64,000 nucleotides of DNA from Buchnera aphidicola (Macrosiphoniella sanborni) (GTDB lineage: Bacteria; Pseudomonadota; Gammaproteobacteria; Enterobacterales; Enterobacteriaceae), in contig NZ_CP034864.1 in assembly GCF_005080885.1 (NCBI RefSeq), positions 271,282 to 335,281 of the forward strand, written 5' to 3'. The translations under genes and the position numbers were made by a program. Positions 1 to 8,710 of this stretch are shown here, one piece after another. Within the stretch, counting starts at the first letter, position 1. Each line of letters begins with the position of its first letter. The notes below the pieces were generated by a model that saw only the letters and a list, made by a program, of their open reading frames with translations, had not been told where the DNA came from and made no database searches.

Positions 1-498
1 GAACACAATGAACACAATGAACTAATTCATATACTACGAAAACATTTAAAGACATCTAAAGAAGAAATAATCAAACAAAAAATTAAGAGTGAAAAAGAAA
101 TAATAGCTTGCTATGAAAGACTTAATAAAGATATAGAAAAATTTAGAAAATTTTCTCTAGAAAGAATTCTTAAAGATTTTCTTCCTATTATTGATAATAT
201 TGAACGCGCATTGGATCTAATAGAAAAAAGTCAATCGAAAGAACATTTTTTAGAAGTGATAAATAAATTACAATTTATTAATGATATATTAAAAAAATGT
301 TTTATGATATTTAATATTAAAAAAATAGATAATGTCAATGTATTATTTGATCCATCTATACATCAAGCCATGTCTGTTGATTACACTGAAGAAATAGAAT
401 CAAATAAAATTATTAAAGTTATGCAACCTGGTTATATTCTACATGATTCTCGTTTATTACGTCCTGCTATGGTTATAGTATCTAAAAAAAAAATATAG
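1..498 (+). CDS. grpE: GrpE nucleotide exchange factor, 3' part (5' end outside window)
   Basis: The frame is open from base 1 to a TAG at 496-498, giving 165 visible residues; the start lies upstream of the window. GrpE releases ADP from DnaK in the cytosolic Hsp70 cycle. The first about 60 visible residues are a charged helical stretch typical of the GrpE dimer stalk, followed by LPIIDNIERAL, where the family has LPVIDSLDRAL. The C-terminal beta domain ends in PGYILHDSRLLRPAMV, the family signature. A 9-bp unit, gaacacaat, is repeated at 1-18 and encodes EHN EHN. Buchnera genomes are known to carry two grpE copies; the one next to smpB is the likely match, which I infer from context only. 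Confidence 0.93.
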   Translation, partial: EHNEHNELIHILRKHLKTSKEEIIKQKIKSEKEIIACYERLNKDIEKFRKFSLERILKDFLPIIDNIERALDLIEKSQSKEHFLEVINKLQFINDILKKCFMIFNIKKIDNVNVLFDPSIHQAMSVDYTEEIESNKIIKVMQPGYILHDSRLLRPAMVIVSKKKI

Positions 499-884
499 AA
501 ATTGATATATTTTAGATTTAATAATGTTATTAGATTTCTTATTGATTATTAAATCTAAAAAAGTTATAAAATATTTTTTTTATCTTTTTTCTTAGAGATA
601 AAAAATTAAATATCTATGTCTTTTAGTTCTATTTTTATGTTATCTGTTAATATGAATTTATTAATTTATTCAATTTTCTACATTTATTATTATGCAATGT
701 ATAATAATATCATTGAGAGATTGCATCTATTACATTAAGATAAAAGAATATTAAACTCTTATTTTAAATATAAGCTTTACTTTATAGATAACATTAAATA
801 TTTAATAAATTATATATAATATCTAAATAATAAACATATTAATAATATATTTGAAATAATTGCAATGTTGGAACTCATTCACTT
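499..884. other. 386-bp intergenic gap, grpE to smpB
   Basis: No open frame of note. In E. coli nadK, recN and bamE lie between grpE and smpB, and none of them is recognisable here. The gap holds a perfect hairpin at 510-560 and a weaker 10-bp one (arms 576-585 and 596-605). No tmRNA-like sequence is visible, although ssrA neighbours smpB in E. coli. The AT-rich 3' end presumably contains the smpB promoter, but I cannot pick one convincingly. Confidence 0.6.
510..560 (+). terminator. Perfect 16-bp hairpin after grpE
   Basis: Arm 510-525 (ttttagatttaataat) is the exact reverse complement of 545-560, with a 19-base loop. It begins 11 bases after the grpE stop codon. It lacks an immediate U-tract; a T8 run starts at 574. 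It could be a terminator or an mRNA 3'-end stabiliser. The stem is almost all A/T, so the call is tentative. Confidence 0.4.
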
Positions 885-1367
885 ATGTTACATAAAGCAA
901 AAAAATGTAAGAAAAGATCTATAATTATACTGAATAAAAAAGTATATCATAATTATTTTATTGAAAAAATATTTCAATCTGGTCTTAGATTAGAAGGTTG
1001 GGAAGTCAAATCTATTAGGGCGGGAAAAATAAATATTTCAGAAAGTTATATAATAAGTCATCTGAATGAAATGTATCTATGTAACGCTTTAATACAACCT
1101 TTACATATGTCTTCGAATCATATTTTTTGCAATCCTACAAGAAAAAGAAAATTATTATTACATAGAAATGAAATTGATTTTTTATCTATTCAAAAAAAAA
1201 ACAAAGGATACACAATCGTATCATTATCTATGTTTTGGAAAAAATCTTGGTGTAAATTAGAATTTGGATTAGCAAAAGGTAAAAGTCTACAAGACAAAAG
1301 AATGGATACCAAAAAAAAGGAATGGGAGAAAGAGAAATTAAAAATAATAAAAAAAATTTCATTATGA
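885..1367 (+). CDS. smpB: SmpB, tmRNA-binding protein
   Basis: 160 residues, the same length as E. coli SmpB. SmpB binds tmRNA and carries it to stalled ribosomes for trans-translation. The family blocks are present in order: [20 protein letters not shown] (about 37-56), [31 protein letters not shown], and [10 protein letters not shown] before the basic C-terminal tail. A run of ten A (1192-1201) lies inside the gene without breaking the frame. The stop codon overlaps the downstream tadA start as ATGA, so the two are probably translated together. The tmRNA gene itself is not in the window. Confidence 0.97.
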   Translation: MLHKAKKCKKRSIIILNKKVYHNYFIEKIFQSGLRLEGWEVKSIRAGKINISESYIISHLNEMYLCNALIQPLHMSSNHIFCNPTRKRKLLLHRNEIDFLSIQKKNKGYTIVSLSMFWKKSWCKLEFGLAKGKSLQDKRMDTKKKEWEKEKLKIIKKISL

Positions 1368-1855
1368 ATGAAAAAAATATTATCCAAGATCAACAAGACA
1401 TTCGTTGGATGAAAGTAGCTTTAAAATATGCATATTATGCTAAAAGCAAAGGTGAAATTCCTATCGGTTCAATAATAGTACTTAAAGAACGTATTATAGG
1501 AATTGGTTGGAATAGTTCTGTGACTAAACATGATCCAACTGCTCATGCAGAAATTATGGCATTACGTCATGCTGGCAAAACAATAAAAAATTATCGCCTA
1601 GTAAACAGTACATTATATGTAACTTTAGAACCGTGTATTATGTGTTGTGGAGCAATTATACATAGCCGTATTAAACGTTTAGTATTTGGTACAAATTGTA
1701 TTAAAGATAATCAAGAATATTCTTTGAAAAAAATTTTTATCCATTTAGGAAGTAATTATACAATAGATATAAAAAATAATATTATGAAAAATAAATGCTC
1801 AAAAATTTTAATTAATTTTTTTCAAAATAAAAGAAAAAAAAATATTATTAAATAA
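1364..1855 (+). CDS. tadA: tRNA-specific adenosine deaminase TadA
   Basis: Zinc deaminase that converts adenosine to inosine at the wobble base of tRNA-Arg(ACG). With the start at 1364 it is 163 residues. I chose that ATG because it gives a 4-base ATGA overlap with smpB and an N terminus like E. coli TadA; an in-frame ATG at 1322 would add 14 lysine-rich residues lying over smpB. The catalytic motif is H61-A-E63 (in [11 protein letters not shown]), and the zinc cysteines are C91 and C94 (PCIMC). The gene ends 21 bp from the convergent acpS with no room for a terminator. Confidence 0.96.
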   Translation: MNEKNIIQDQQDIRWMKVALKYAYYAKSKGEIPIGSIIVLKERIIGIGWNSSVTKHDPTAHAEIMALRHAGKTIKNYRLVNSTLYVTLEPCIMCCGAIIHSRIKRLVFGTNCIKDNQEYSLKKIFIHLGSNYTIDIKNNIMKNKCSKILINFFQNKRKKNIIK

Positions 1856-1876
1856 TTCTATATCATTAATTATATC

Positions 1877-2257
1877 TTAAGCTTCTAATATAACTAAGGC
1901 ATAAGCATATTTTTTTTGATCTGATATACTGACGTGTACAAATTTACATTTTAATTCTTGAGATCTTTTAAAAGCATTTTTTAAAAAACGTAATTGTGGT
2001 TTTCCTAACAAATCATGATAAAATTCTAATTCATTAAATTGAATACCATTATTAATACCTGTTCCTAATGCTTTACATGCAGCTTCTTTAGCTGAGAATT
2101 TTTTTGCAAGAAAATTCAATTTATTTTTTGTTTCAATATAATGATTCCATTCTTGTATAGATAAAATTCTTTTAGCAAAATGGTTTTTATATTGAAATAA
2201 TATTTTTTGAATACGTGATATTTCAACTAAATCAGTTCCTATTCCAATAATAGACAT
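1877..2257 (-). CDS. acpS: Holo-[acyl-carrier-protein] synthase AcpS
   Basis: 126 residues, as in E. coli. It transfers 4'-phosphopantetheine from CoA to acyl carrier protein, activating it for fatty-acid synthesis. Magnesium ligands D9 (IGIGTDLVEI) and E58 (SAKEAACKALGTG) are both present. In E. coli acpS is the last gene of rnc-era-recO-pdxJ-acpS. Here recO and pdxJ are missing and a 103-bp gap with a long hairpin separates era from acpS. Confidence 0.97.
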   Translation of the reverse strand: MSIIGIGTDLVEISRIQKILFQYKNHFAKRILSIQEWNHYIETKNKLNFLAKKFSAKEAACKALGTGINNGIQFNELEFYHDLLGKPQLRFLKNAFKRSQELKCKFVHVSISDQKKYAYALVILEA

Positions 2258-2284
2258 AATTTTAATAAACCTTTTAAAATATTG

Positions 2285-2330
2285 TTTTTAAAATTAGTTA
2301 AATTATTTGATTTTTAACTAATTTTAAAAA
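2285..2330. terminator. Perfect 18-bp inverted repeat between era and acpS
   Basis: Arm 2285-2302 (tttttaaaattagttaaa) is the exact reverse complement of 2313-2330, with a 10-base loop. It lies between the era stop and the acpS start, where E. coli has recO and pdxJ. The outer five pairs are T:A, so on either strand the stem ends in A rather than in a free U-run. It may attenuate or terminate transcription between era and acpS; this is inferred from structure alone. Confidence 0.4.
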
Positions 2331-2360
2331 AATAATTATTTTAACATATATTTTTATGTT

Positions 2361-3203
2361 TTATTTTACCCATAAAAAAAGATGAATTTTATTATGAAAT
2401 TCTTGCTCTATTTTTTTTCTTGAAATTATGCTAATTTTTTTTATTTTTTTTCCTTGATAACCAATAACAATTTTTTTATGTCTTATATTTTTTACTTGTA
2501 TTATAGCAGTAATATGCATTTCTTCTGTCTTATTTTTTTTACAAGATTCAATTATAACTTTTATTTCGTTAGGTAATTCGTCTCCTAAAAATAATATTAA
2601 TTGTTCTCGAATTATTTCGGAAATAGTAAAAAATTCAGAATTAGTTGTAAAATAAGATGCAGGGTATATATGTTTTTTTTTAGGTAAATAATTTTTAATA
2701 ATATTATTTAAAAAATTTAAACTTTTTATTTTTTTTACAGAAAGAGGAATAATATCTATAACATTTCTTTGATTTTTTAGAAAATCTATAAAAGGTAACA
2801 AAATTATTTTTTTGTTAATTTTATCAATTTTATTAATTATAATAATAATTGGTATGTTATTTTTTTTTATTTTATCAAAAATTATTTGATAATCTTCCAT
2901 CCAAAAAATTTTATCAATAATAAATAGTATTAATGAAGAAAGTTTTACTATTTTATAAGATTCTTTTTGTTCATATATAATGTTTTTCTTTTGTGTATCT
3001 AATATAACACCAGGTGTATCTACATAAATTAATTGATAAGAATTTTGAGTTATAATACCAATAATATTATTTTGTGTTGTATATTTTTTTTTAGATGAAA
3101 TAGAAATTTTTTTACCAATGATTTTGTTAAGAAATGTAGATTTTCCAACATTCACTTTACCAATGATAGTTATATATCCACAGTAAGTTTTTTGTGTTTT
3201 CAC
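2361..3203 (-). CDS. era: GTPase Era
   Basis: Ras-like GTPase with a KH domain that binds the 3' end of 16S rRNA and checks 30S assembly. 280 residues against about 301 in E. coli. Visible motifs: P-loop GKVNVGKS (15-22; the usual form is GRPNVGKS), G3 DTPG (62-65), G4 NKID (124-127), and the KH-domain GxxG as GYQGKKIKK near the C terminus. The start is GTG at 3203, overlapping the rnc stop as GTGA, so translation is likely coupled to rnc. The overlap leaves no room for a later start that keeps the N-terminal CGYITIIG strand. Confidence 0.97.
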   Translation of the reverse strand: MKTQKTYCGYITIIGKVNVGKSTFLNKIIGKKISISSKKKYTTQNNIIGIITQNSYQLIYVDTPGVILDTQKKNIIYEQKESYKIVKLSSLILFIIDKIFWMEDYQIIFDKIKKNNIPIIIIINKIDKINKKIILLPFIDFLKNQRNVIDIIPLSVKKIKSLNFLNNIIKNYLPKKKHIYPASYFTTNSEFFTISEIIREQLILFLGDELPNEIKVIIESCKKNKTEEMHITAIIQVKNIRHKKIVIGYQGKKIKKISIISRKKIEQEFHNKIHLFLWVK

Positions 3204-3880
3204 TCGACACCTAATTGAATTAATGCTTTTTGTGCTGCATCTTGTTCTGCTTTTCTTCTACTGGAACCAGTACCAATTAAACATTCTGCAAGCATGCTAA
3301 TTTTACAATGAATAGTAAATAATTGATTATGTGCTTCACCGTATACTTCTACAATAAAATAAGTAGGTAAAGCTAAATGTTTTGACTGTAAATATTCTTG
3401 TAATCGTGTTTTAGGATCTTTTTGTTTCTCTCCAGGACTAATTTTTTCTAAACGTTTTTCATACCATTTTAATATTAATTCTTCTACTGTTTTAATGTTA
3501 CTATCTAAATAAATACTTCCTATTAACGCTTCTACAGTATTTGCTAAAATAGATTCACGACGGAAACCTCCACTTTTTAGCTCTCCTTGTCCCAATTTTA
3601 AATATTCTCCTAAATCAAATTCATAAGCAATTTCTGCTAATGTGTTACCCCGAACTAAAGTCGCTCTCATACGACTCATATCACCTTCATTAATATATGG
3701 AAAATGTTGATATAAAGCATTAGCAATAACAAAACTGAGAATTGAATCACCTAAAAATTCTAATCGTTCATTATGTTTACTACTGGCACTGCGATGTGTT
3801 AATGCTTGTTTCAAAAGATCTTTATGAGTAAAAGTATATCCTAATACTTTTTGTATTTTTTTTGTTACAATATGATTCAT
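3200..3880 (-). CDS. rnc: Ribonuclease III
   Basis: 226 residues, identical in length to E. coli RNase III. It cleaves double-stranded RNA in rRNA precursors and mRNAs. The nuclease signature is [10 protein letters not shown] with E38, E41 and D45; E65, E100 and E117 are also present. The canonical fourth-motif aspartate (D114 in E. coli, LADTVEAL) is Asn here (N114, LANTVEAL). The C-terminal dsRNA-binding domain is intact (KTRLQEYLQ to [13 protein letters not shown]). The order lepA-lepB-rnc-era matches E. coli, and rnc and era overlap by 4 bases. See the finding on N114. Confidence 0.97.
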   Translation of the reverse strand: MNHIVTKKIQKVLGYTFTHKDLLKQALTHRSASSKHNERLEFLGDSILSFVIANALYQHFPYINEGDMSRMRATLVRGNTLAEIAYEFDLGEYLKLGQGELKSGGFRRESILANTVEALIGSIYLDSNIKTVEELILKWYEKRLEKISPGEKQKDPKTRLQEYLQSKHLALPTYFIVEVYGEAHNQLFTIHCKISMLAECLIGTGSSRRKAEQDAAQKALIQLGVE

Positions 3881-3991
3881 GTTATACCGATTTAAAAAAT
3901 ATTTTGATGAATTATTTATATAACAGAAAAAAAGATTTAATATATATTTATTATATACATATACGCAAAAATATAAATATTATATGATTTT

Positions 3992-4924
3992 TTAATATAT
4001 ATTTCCAATTCTGTTTATACGTATACCAGTCGGCCATTCATTTTCGTTCTTATCAAAACTCATCCATATTTTAATAGCTTTTCCCACTAAATTTTCTTCA
4101 GGTACAAACCCCCAATAACGACTATCTAAACTATTATCACGATTATCTCCCATCATAAAATATTTATTTTTAGGGACAATCCAAGTTAATTTAGGCATAT
4201 TTTTTTGATGAAAATAATTCTGTTTTGAATTCTTTATATTATTTAATAACAGTATATTATATTTCATAGTATTAGTATTTTCTTCAACAATATCATAATA
4301 TAATAAATCATATGTTTTTTTCGATTTTATTGAATTATTATTTTTATCTAAAAAATATATTTTTTGAAAAAAATTACTTAATTGAGGTTTTGAATAATGA
4401 AAAACTAATTCTTCTTTGCAATTTTTTTGATTAATATAATTTGTACATATATGTATATGTTTTTTTTGAGTATCATATGTAATTTTATCTCCAGGTAATC
4501 CTATTACACGTTTAATATAATTTGTATTATAATCATATGGATGTCTAAAAACTACAATATCACCGCGTTGAGGATGACCAATATTAATTAAAGTTTTATG
4601 TGTAATAGGTTCTTTTACACCGTATGTAAATTTTTCTACTAAAATAAAATCACCTATTAAAAGAGTAGGCATCATAGAACCTGATGGGATATGAAAAGGT
4701 TCATAAATAAATGAGCGTATGATAAATATAGTTAAAAAAATTGGGAAAAATGATGCTAATGATTCAAAAAAATATCTTTTATCACTTGCTTTTAATTGAT
4801 GTTCATTCTTATTTTTTTTTTTATTTAAACAATAATATTGAAGATTTTTAATACAATAATAAATCCAAAAAATACCTGTTATAAGTGTACTTGTTAGGAA
4901 AAAAAGAGTTACTATATATGCCAT
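3992..4924 (-). CDS. lepB: Signal peptidase I
   Basis: 310 residues against 324 in E. coli. Inner-membrane serine-lysine protease that removes signal peptides from exported proteins. Two N-terminal membrane segments (about 3-24 and 57-72) flank a short basic loop. The nucleophile is S83 in IPSGSMMPT, the general base is K138 in YIKRVIGLPGDK, and box E is GDNRDNSLDSRYWGFVP. The cytoplasmic loop contains an 11-A homopolymer in the coding strand (4812-4822). It follows lepA by 16 bp, as in E. coli, so the two are probably one transcript. Confidence 0.96.
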   Translation of the reverse strand: MAYIVTLFFLTSTLITGIFWIYYCIKNLQYYCLNKKKNKNEHQLKASDKRYFFESLASFFPIFLTIFIIRSFIYEPFHIPSGSMMPTLLIGDFILVEKFTYGVKEPITHKTLINIGHPQRGDIVVFRHPYDYNTNYIKRVIGLPGDKITYDTQKKHIHICTNYINQKNCKEELVFHYSKPQLSNFFQKIYFLDKNNNSIKSKKTYDLLYYDIVEENTNTMKYNILLLNNIKNSKQNYFHQKNMPKLTWIVPKNKYFMMGDNRDNSLDSRYWGFVPEENLVGKAIKIWMSFDKNENEWPTGIRINRIGNIY

Positions 4925-4940
4925 TTTTGATTGCCTTATA

Positions 4941-6734
4941 TTAATTTTTATTAGTATTTAAAATTTTAAAAAATATTGTTTTAGGTACATTGATATTTCC
5001 TATTTTTTTCATTCTTTTTTTGCCTTCTTTTTGTTTTTTTAATAATTTTTTCTTTCTACTTATATCTCCTCCATAACATTTTGCTAATACATTTTTTCTT
5101 AGCTGTTTAATTGTTGAACGTGCTACAATAGTATTATTTATCATTGCTTGAATAGAAATATCAAATTGGTGTCGAGGTATTAAATTTTTGATTTGCTCTA
5201 CGATTTCACGAGCACGATATTGCGCATTTTTATAATATGATATCATTGTTAATGCATCTATCTTTTCTGAATTAATTAAGATGTCTATTCTTACCATTTT
5301 TTCAGATTTAAAACATTTAAAATCATATTCTAGAGAAGCATAACCGCTAGATACAGATTTTAATTCATCAAAAAAATTTAGTACTACTTCATTCATAGGA
5401 ATGTCGTATTTTAATAAAACTTGATGTTGATGATAAATCATATTTGTTTGAGTCCCTCGTTTTTTTATACATAATTTTATTACTGCTCCAAGAAATTGAG
5501 GTGGTAGTAAAATATTACATTCAACGATAGGTTCTTGAATTTCTTTTATATTATTTACATTAGGAAAGCGTGAAGGACTATCTAGATAAAGAATTTTTCC
5601 ATTAGTTAATGTTATTTTATAAATAACTGTAGGTGCTGTTGAAATTAAATCAATAGAATATTCTCGTTCTAAACGAGCTTGAATTATTTCCATATGTAAT
5701 AAACCTAAAAACCCACATCTGAATCCAAAACCAAGTGCAGAAGAGTTTTCTGGTTCATAAAATAGTGATGAATCATTCAAACTAAGTTTTCCTAATGAAT
5801 CTCTAAAAGTTTCATATTGATCTGATGTGACGGGGAATAAACCAGCATATATTTGAGGTTTAATTTTTTTAAATCCTTGTAACATATTTTTTGCTGGATT
5901 ATGAGCTTTGGTTAATGTGTCGCCAACAGGAGCAGCAATGATATTTTTTATACCACAAATAATCCATCCTACTTCACCGCATCTTAATTCTAATTTATTG
6001 ACTTTTTTTGGTGTAAAAATTCCTAATTGTTCTACAAAGTAATTTTTTCCTGTACTCATAACTTGAATTTTATCTTTATGGAATAAAGTTCCATTTTTAA
6101 TTCTTATTAAAGAAACAACACCTAAATAATTGTCAAACCATGAATCAATAATTAACGCTTGAAGAGGTGCTTCTATTAAACCTTTAGGTGAAGGAATATA
6201 AGTAATAATTTGTTCTATAAGTTCTTTAATACCTTGTCCTGTTTTAGATGAACATCTAATCGCATTTAAAGCAGGTATTCCTATAATATCTTCTATTTCT
6301 TTAGATACTTTATCTGCATTTGCATTAGGTAGATCTATTTTATTTAATACAGGAAGAATTTCTAGATTCATATCCAATGCAGTATAACAATTTGCTAATG
6401 TCTGTGCTTCTACTCCTTGAGTTGCATCTACAACTAGAAGCGCGCCTTCACAAGCTGATAATGATCGAGAAACTTCATAAGAAAAATCAACATGACCTGG
6501 AGTATCAATAAAATTGAGATGAAACACTTCACCTGATTTATTTTGATAATTAATCATAACACTACGTGCTTTAATAGTGATACCTCTTTCTCTTTCTAAT
6601 TCCATTGAATCTAAAACTTGATTAGACATTTCTCTTTGAGAAAGTCCACCACATATTTGTATTAATCTATCTGATAAAGTTGATTTTCCATGATCAATAT
6701 GGGCTATGATAGAAAAATTTCTTATATTTTTCAT
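4941..6734 (-). CDS. lepA: Elongation factor 4 (LepA GTPase)
   Basis: Translational GTPase related to EF-G, acting on ribosomes in initiation and back-translocation. I start at the ATG at 6734, giving 597 residues (E. coli 599) and the conserved N terminus [19 protein letters not shown]. The open frame continues 42 codons upstream, but that extension is Lys/Tyr/Phe-rich and unlike any LepA. Motifs: G1 AHIDHGKS (11-18), RERGITIKA switch I (48-56), DTPGHVDF (77-84), NKID (131-134), and the LepA-specific C-terminal domain with [11 protein letters not shown]. It is first in the leftward lepA-lepB-rnc-era run. Confidence 0.96.
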   Translation of the reverse strand: MKNIRNFSIIAHIDHGKSTLSDRLIQICGGLSQREMSNQVLDSMELERERGITIKARSVMINYQNKSGEVFHLNFIDTPGHVDFSYEVSRSLSACEGALLVVDATQGVEAQTLANCYTALDMNLEILPVLNKIDLPNANADKVSKEIEDIIGIPALNAIRCSSKTGQGIKELIEQIITYIPSPKGLIEAPLQALIIDSWFDNYLGVVSLIRIKNGTLFHKDKIQVMSTGKNYFVEQLGIFTPKKVNKLELRCGEVGWIICGIKNIIAAPVGDTLTKAHNPAKNMLQGFKKIKPQIYAGLFPVTSDQYETFRDSLGKLSLNDSSLFYEPENSSALGFGFRCGFLGLLHMEIIQARLEREYSIDLISTAPTVIYKITLTNGKILYLDSPSRFPNVNNIKEIQEPIVECNILLPPQFLGAVIKLCIKKRGTQTNMIYHQHQVLLKYDIPMNEVVLNFFDELKSVSSGYASLEYDFKCFKSEKMVRIDILINSEKIDALTMISYYKNAQYRAREIVEQIKNLIPRHQFDISIQAMINNTIVARSTIKQLRKNVLAKCYGGDISRKKKLLKKQKEGKKRMKKIGNINVPKTIFFKILNTNKN

Positions 6735-6906
6735 ACTTTTATACTGTAATATATTTTTTATATATTTTAACATGCAGTAAAAATATTTTTTATTATTTTT
6801 TAAAAAAATATAATGTTTTTTACAAGATAATGTATTGTAGAAAAAAAATACAATATACAATATAAAAAATTTTTAATAATATAAAAAATAAACTAATATA
6901 TAAAAT

Positions 6907-8019
6907 ATGAAAATAAAAAATGCTAAAAAAGTAATTGTGGCTATGTCTGGAGGTGTAGATTCATCTGTTGCAGCATGGATGTTAAAAAAGAAAAATTATA
7001 AAGTAGAAGGTTTATTTATGAAAAATTGGGAAGAAGATGATCAACAAGGATATTGCAATTCTACTCAAGATTTATTTGATGCAGAAATGGTATGTAAAAA
7101 ACTAAACATATATCTTCACAAAATAAATTTTTCTTTAGAATATTGGGAATATGTTTTTAAAAAATTTTTAGATAAATATAAAAAAGGAATCACACCAAAT
7201 CCTGATATACTATGTAATAAAGAAATTAAATTTAATATATTTTTTAAATATGCTATTAAAGTATTAAAAGCAGATTATATTGCTACAGGTCATTATGCTC
7301 GTATCACAAAATATGATGGAAAATATGTTTTATTAAAAGCTATTGATAGAAATAAAGATCAAAGTTATTTTTTATATACTTTGAATTCTATTCAACTTAA
7401 AAAAATTTTATTTCCTATTGGGCATTGGAATAAAAATATAATAAGAAATTTTGCTAAAAAAATAAATATGCGAATTTCGAAAAAAAAAGATTCTACTGGA
7501 ATATGTTTTATTGGACCTAAGAAATTTAAAAATTTCTTAAATCTTTATCTTGAAGAAAAAAGAGGTGATATAGTAACAGTATCTGGGGAAATTCTTGGTC
7601 AACATAATGGAATTTTTTATTATACTTTAGGTCAAAGAAAAGGTTTAGGTATTGGTGGGATAAAAGAAAAATATAACTTACCCTGGTATGTTGTAGAAAA
7701 AAATATTCAAGAAAATAAATTAATTGTTGCTCAAGGATCTAGTAATATATATCTTATGTCTATAGGCTTGATTGCAAAAAATATACATTGGATTAAAAAA
7801 AATGATTTATCTTTTCCCTTATCTTGTACAGCAAAAACAAGATATCGACAAAAAGATATTGCGTGTAACATTGAATATGAAAAAAATAAACGTTTAAAAG
7901 TATTATTTGATTCACCTGTTATTGCAGTTACACCAGGACAATCAGTAGTATTTTATTTATCAGAAGTATGTATAGGTGGGGGGATTATTGAATCTCGATT
8001 GCCATTATCGGAATTATGA
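6907..8019 (+). CDS. mnmA: tRNA-specific 2-thiouridylase MnmA
   Basis: 370 residues. It thiolates U34 of Lys, Glu and Gln tRNAs using ATP and sulfur relayed from IscS. The PP-loop is SGGVDSS (14-20). The catalytic cysteine pair is C103 (NPDILCN) and C200 (STGICFIG). GQRKGLGIGG in the central region and the C-terminal beta barrel are recognisable. Its last four bases overlap hflD (ATGA at 8016-8019). The order mnmA-hflD-purB is that of E. coli. Confidence 0.97.
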   Translation: MKIKNAKKVIVAMSGGVDSSVAAWMLKKKNYKVEGLFMKNWEEDDQQGYCNSTQDLFDAEMVCKKLNIYLHKINFSLEYWEYVFKKFLDKYKKGITPNPDILCNKEIKFNIFFKYAIKVLKADYIATGHYARITKYDGKYVLLKAIDRNKDQSYFLYTLNSIQLKKILFPIGHWNKNIIRNFAKKINMRISKKKDSTGICFIGPKKFKNFLNLYLEEKRGDIVTVSGEILGQHNGIFYYTLGQRKGLGIGGIKEKYNLPWYVVEKNIQENKLIVAQGSSNIYLMSIGLIAKNIHWIKKNDLSFPLSCTAKTRYRQKDIACNIEYEKNKRLKVLFDSPVIAVTPGQSVVFYLSEVCIGGGIIESRLPLSEL

Positions 8020-8681
8020 TTTTTTCGAATACGAGGATTTTTATAATTAAAAATATATATTCTATTACTTTATCGTTAGCAGGTATATGTCAATCAGCTC
8101 ATTTAATTCAGACGTTAGCTTATTCTGGAATATGTAATCAAAATGCGTTCAATACATGTTTAATTAGTATTTTAAAAATTAATACTAATTCAGTAATTGA
8201 AATATATGGAAATCATGAAAAAAATTTGAGGATAGGATTAAAAACATTAATATCTTTTTTAACTTTTTCTAATTTTTCTCATTCATATATTGAATTTATT
8301 ACGTATATTTTTAAAATGATTACTATTCAAAAGAAAATAAAAAAAAATCATATAGCAACATCTTCTTTAAGAAAGAATATATTATTAATATCTAATCAAT
8401 ATAATATTCATTCTGATATTAATATCATTACTGATCAAATAGCAGAATTATATATTAAAATTATTAGTTCTTTAGGTTCTCGTATTTTAATAAAAGGCTT
8501 AAAAAACTTTTTAAAAAATTTACATATACAAAAAAAAATTAGATGTTTACTATTTTCAGGCATTCGTGCAATCGTTTTATGGAATCAATATTATGGAAAT
8601 CAACTTCAATTAATCTATTTTAGAAAAATTCTTATTAAAAAAGCAAAAAAAATATTATTTAAATTAAATACTACTACTTGA
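8016..8681 (+). CDS. hflD: HflD family protein (YcfC)
   Basis: 221 residues against 213 in E. coli. It is mostly helical and a peripheral membrane protein in E. coli, where it affects lambda lysogeny through CII. That role cannot apply to a symbiont without phage, so the retained function is unknown. Recognisable family blocks are ITLSLAGICQSAHLIQTLA near the N terminus, the NLRIGLKTL segment, and AGIRAxVLWxQ as SGIRAIVLWNQYYGNQLQL near the C terminus. The start overlaps the mnmA stop as ATGA. The N-terminal about 8 residues are extra relative to E. coli. Confidence 0.92.
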   Translation: MIFSNTRIFIIKNIYSITLSLAGICQSAHLIQTLAYSGICNQNAFNTCLISILKINTNSVIEIYGNHEKNLRIGLKTLISFLTFSNFSHSYIEFITYIFKMITIQKKIKKNHIATSSLRKNILLISNQYNIHSDINIITDQIAELYIKIISSLGSRILIKGLKNFLKNLHIQKKIRCLLFSGIRAIVLWNQYYGNQLQLIYFRKILIKKAKKILFKLNTTT

Positions 8682-8710
8682 ATATAATTATAAAATATAA
8701 GATATGAGAT

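Noticed and set aside
499-884. tmRNA gene next to smpB
   Set aside because: No acceptor stem, tag-peptide frame or pseudoknot-like GC content.
1190-1396. 68-codon minus-strand ORF over smpB/tadA
   Set aside because: Antisense shadow of two well-supported genes, low-complexity Phe/Ile/Leu content.
6735-6860. 42-codon extension of lepA
   Set aside because: The family start [18 protein letters not shown] begins at 6734; the extension is low complexity.
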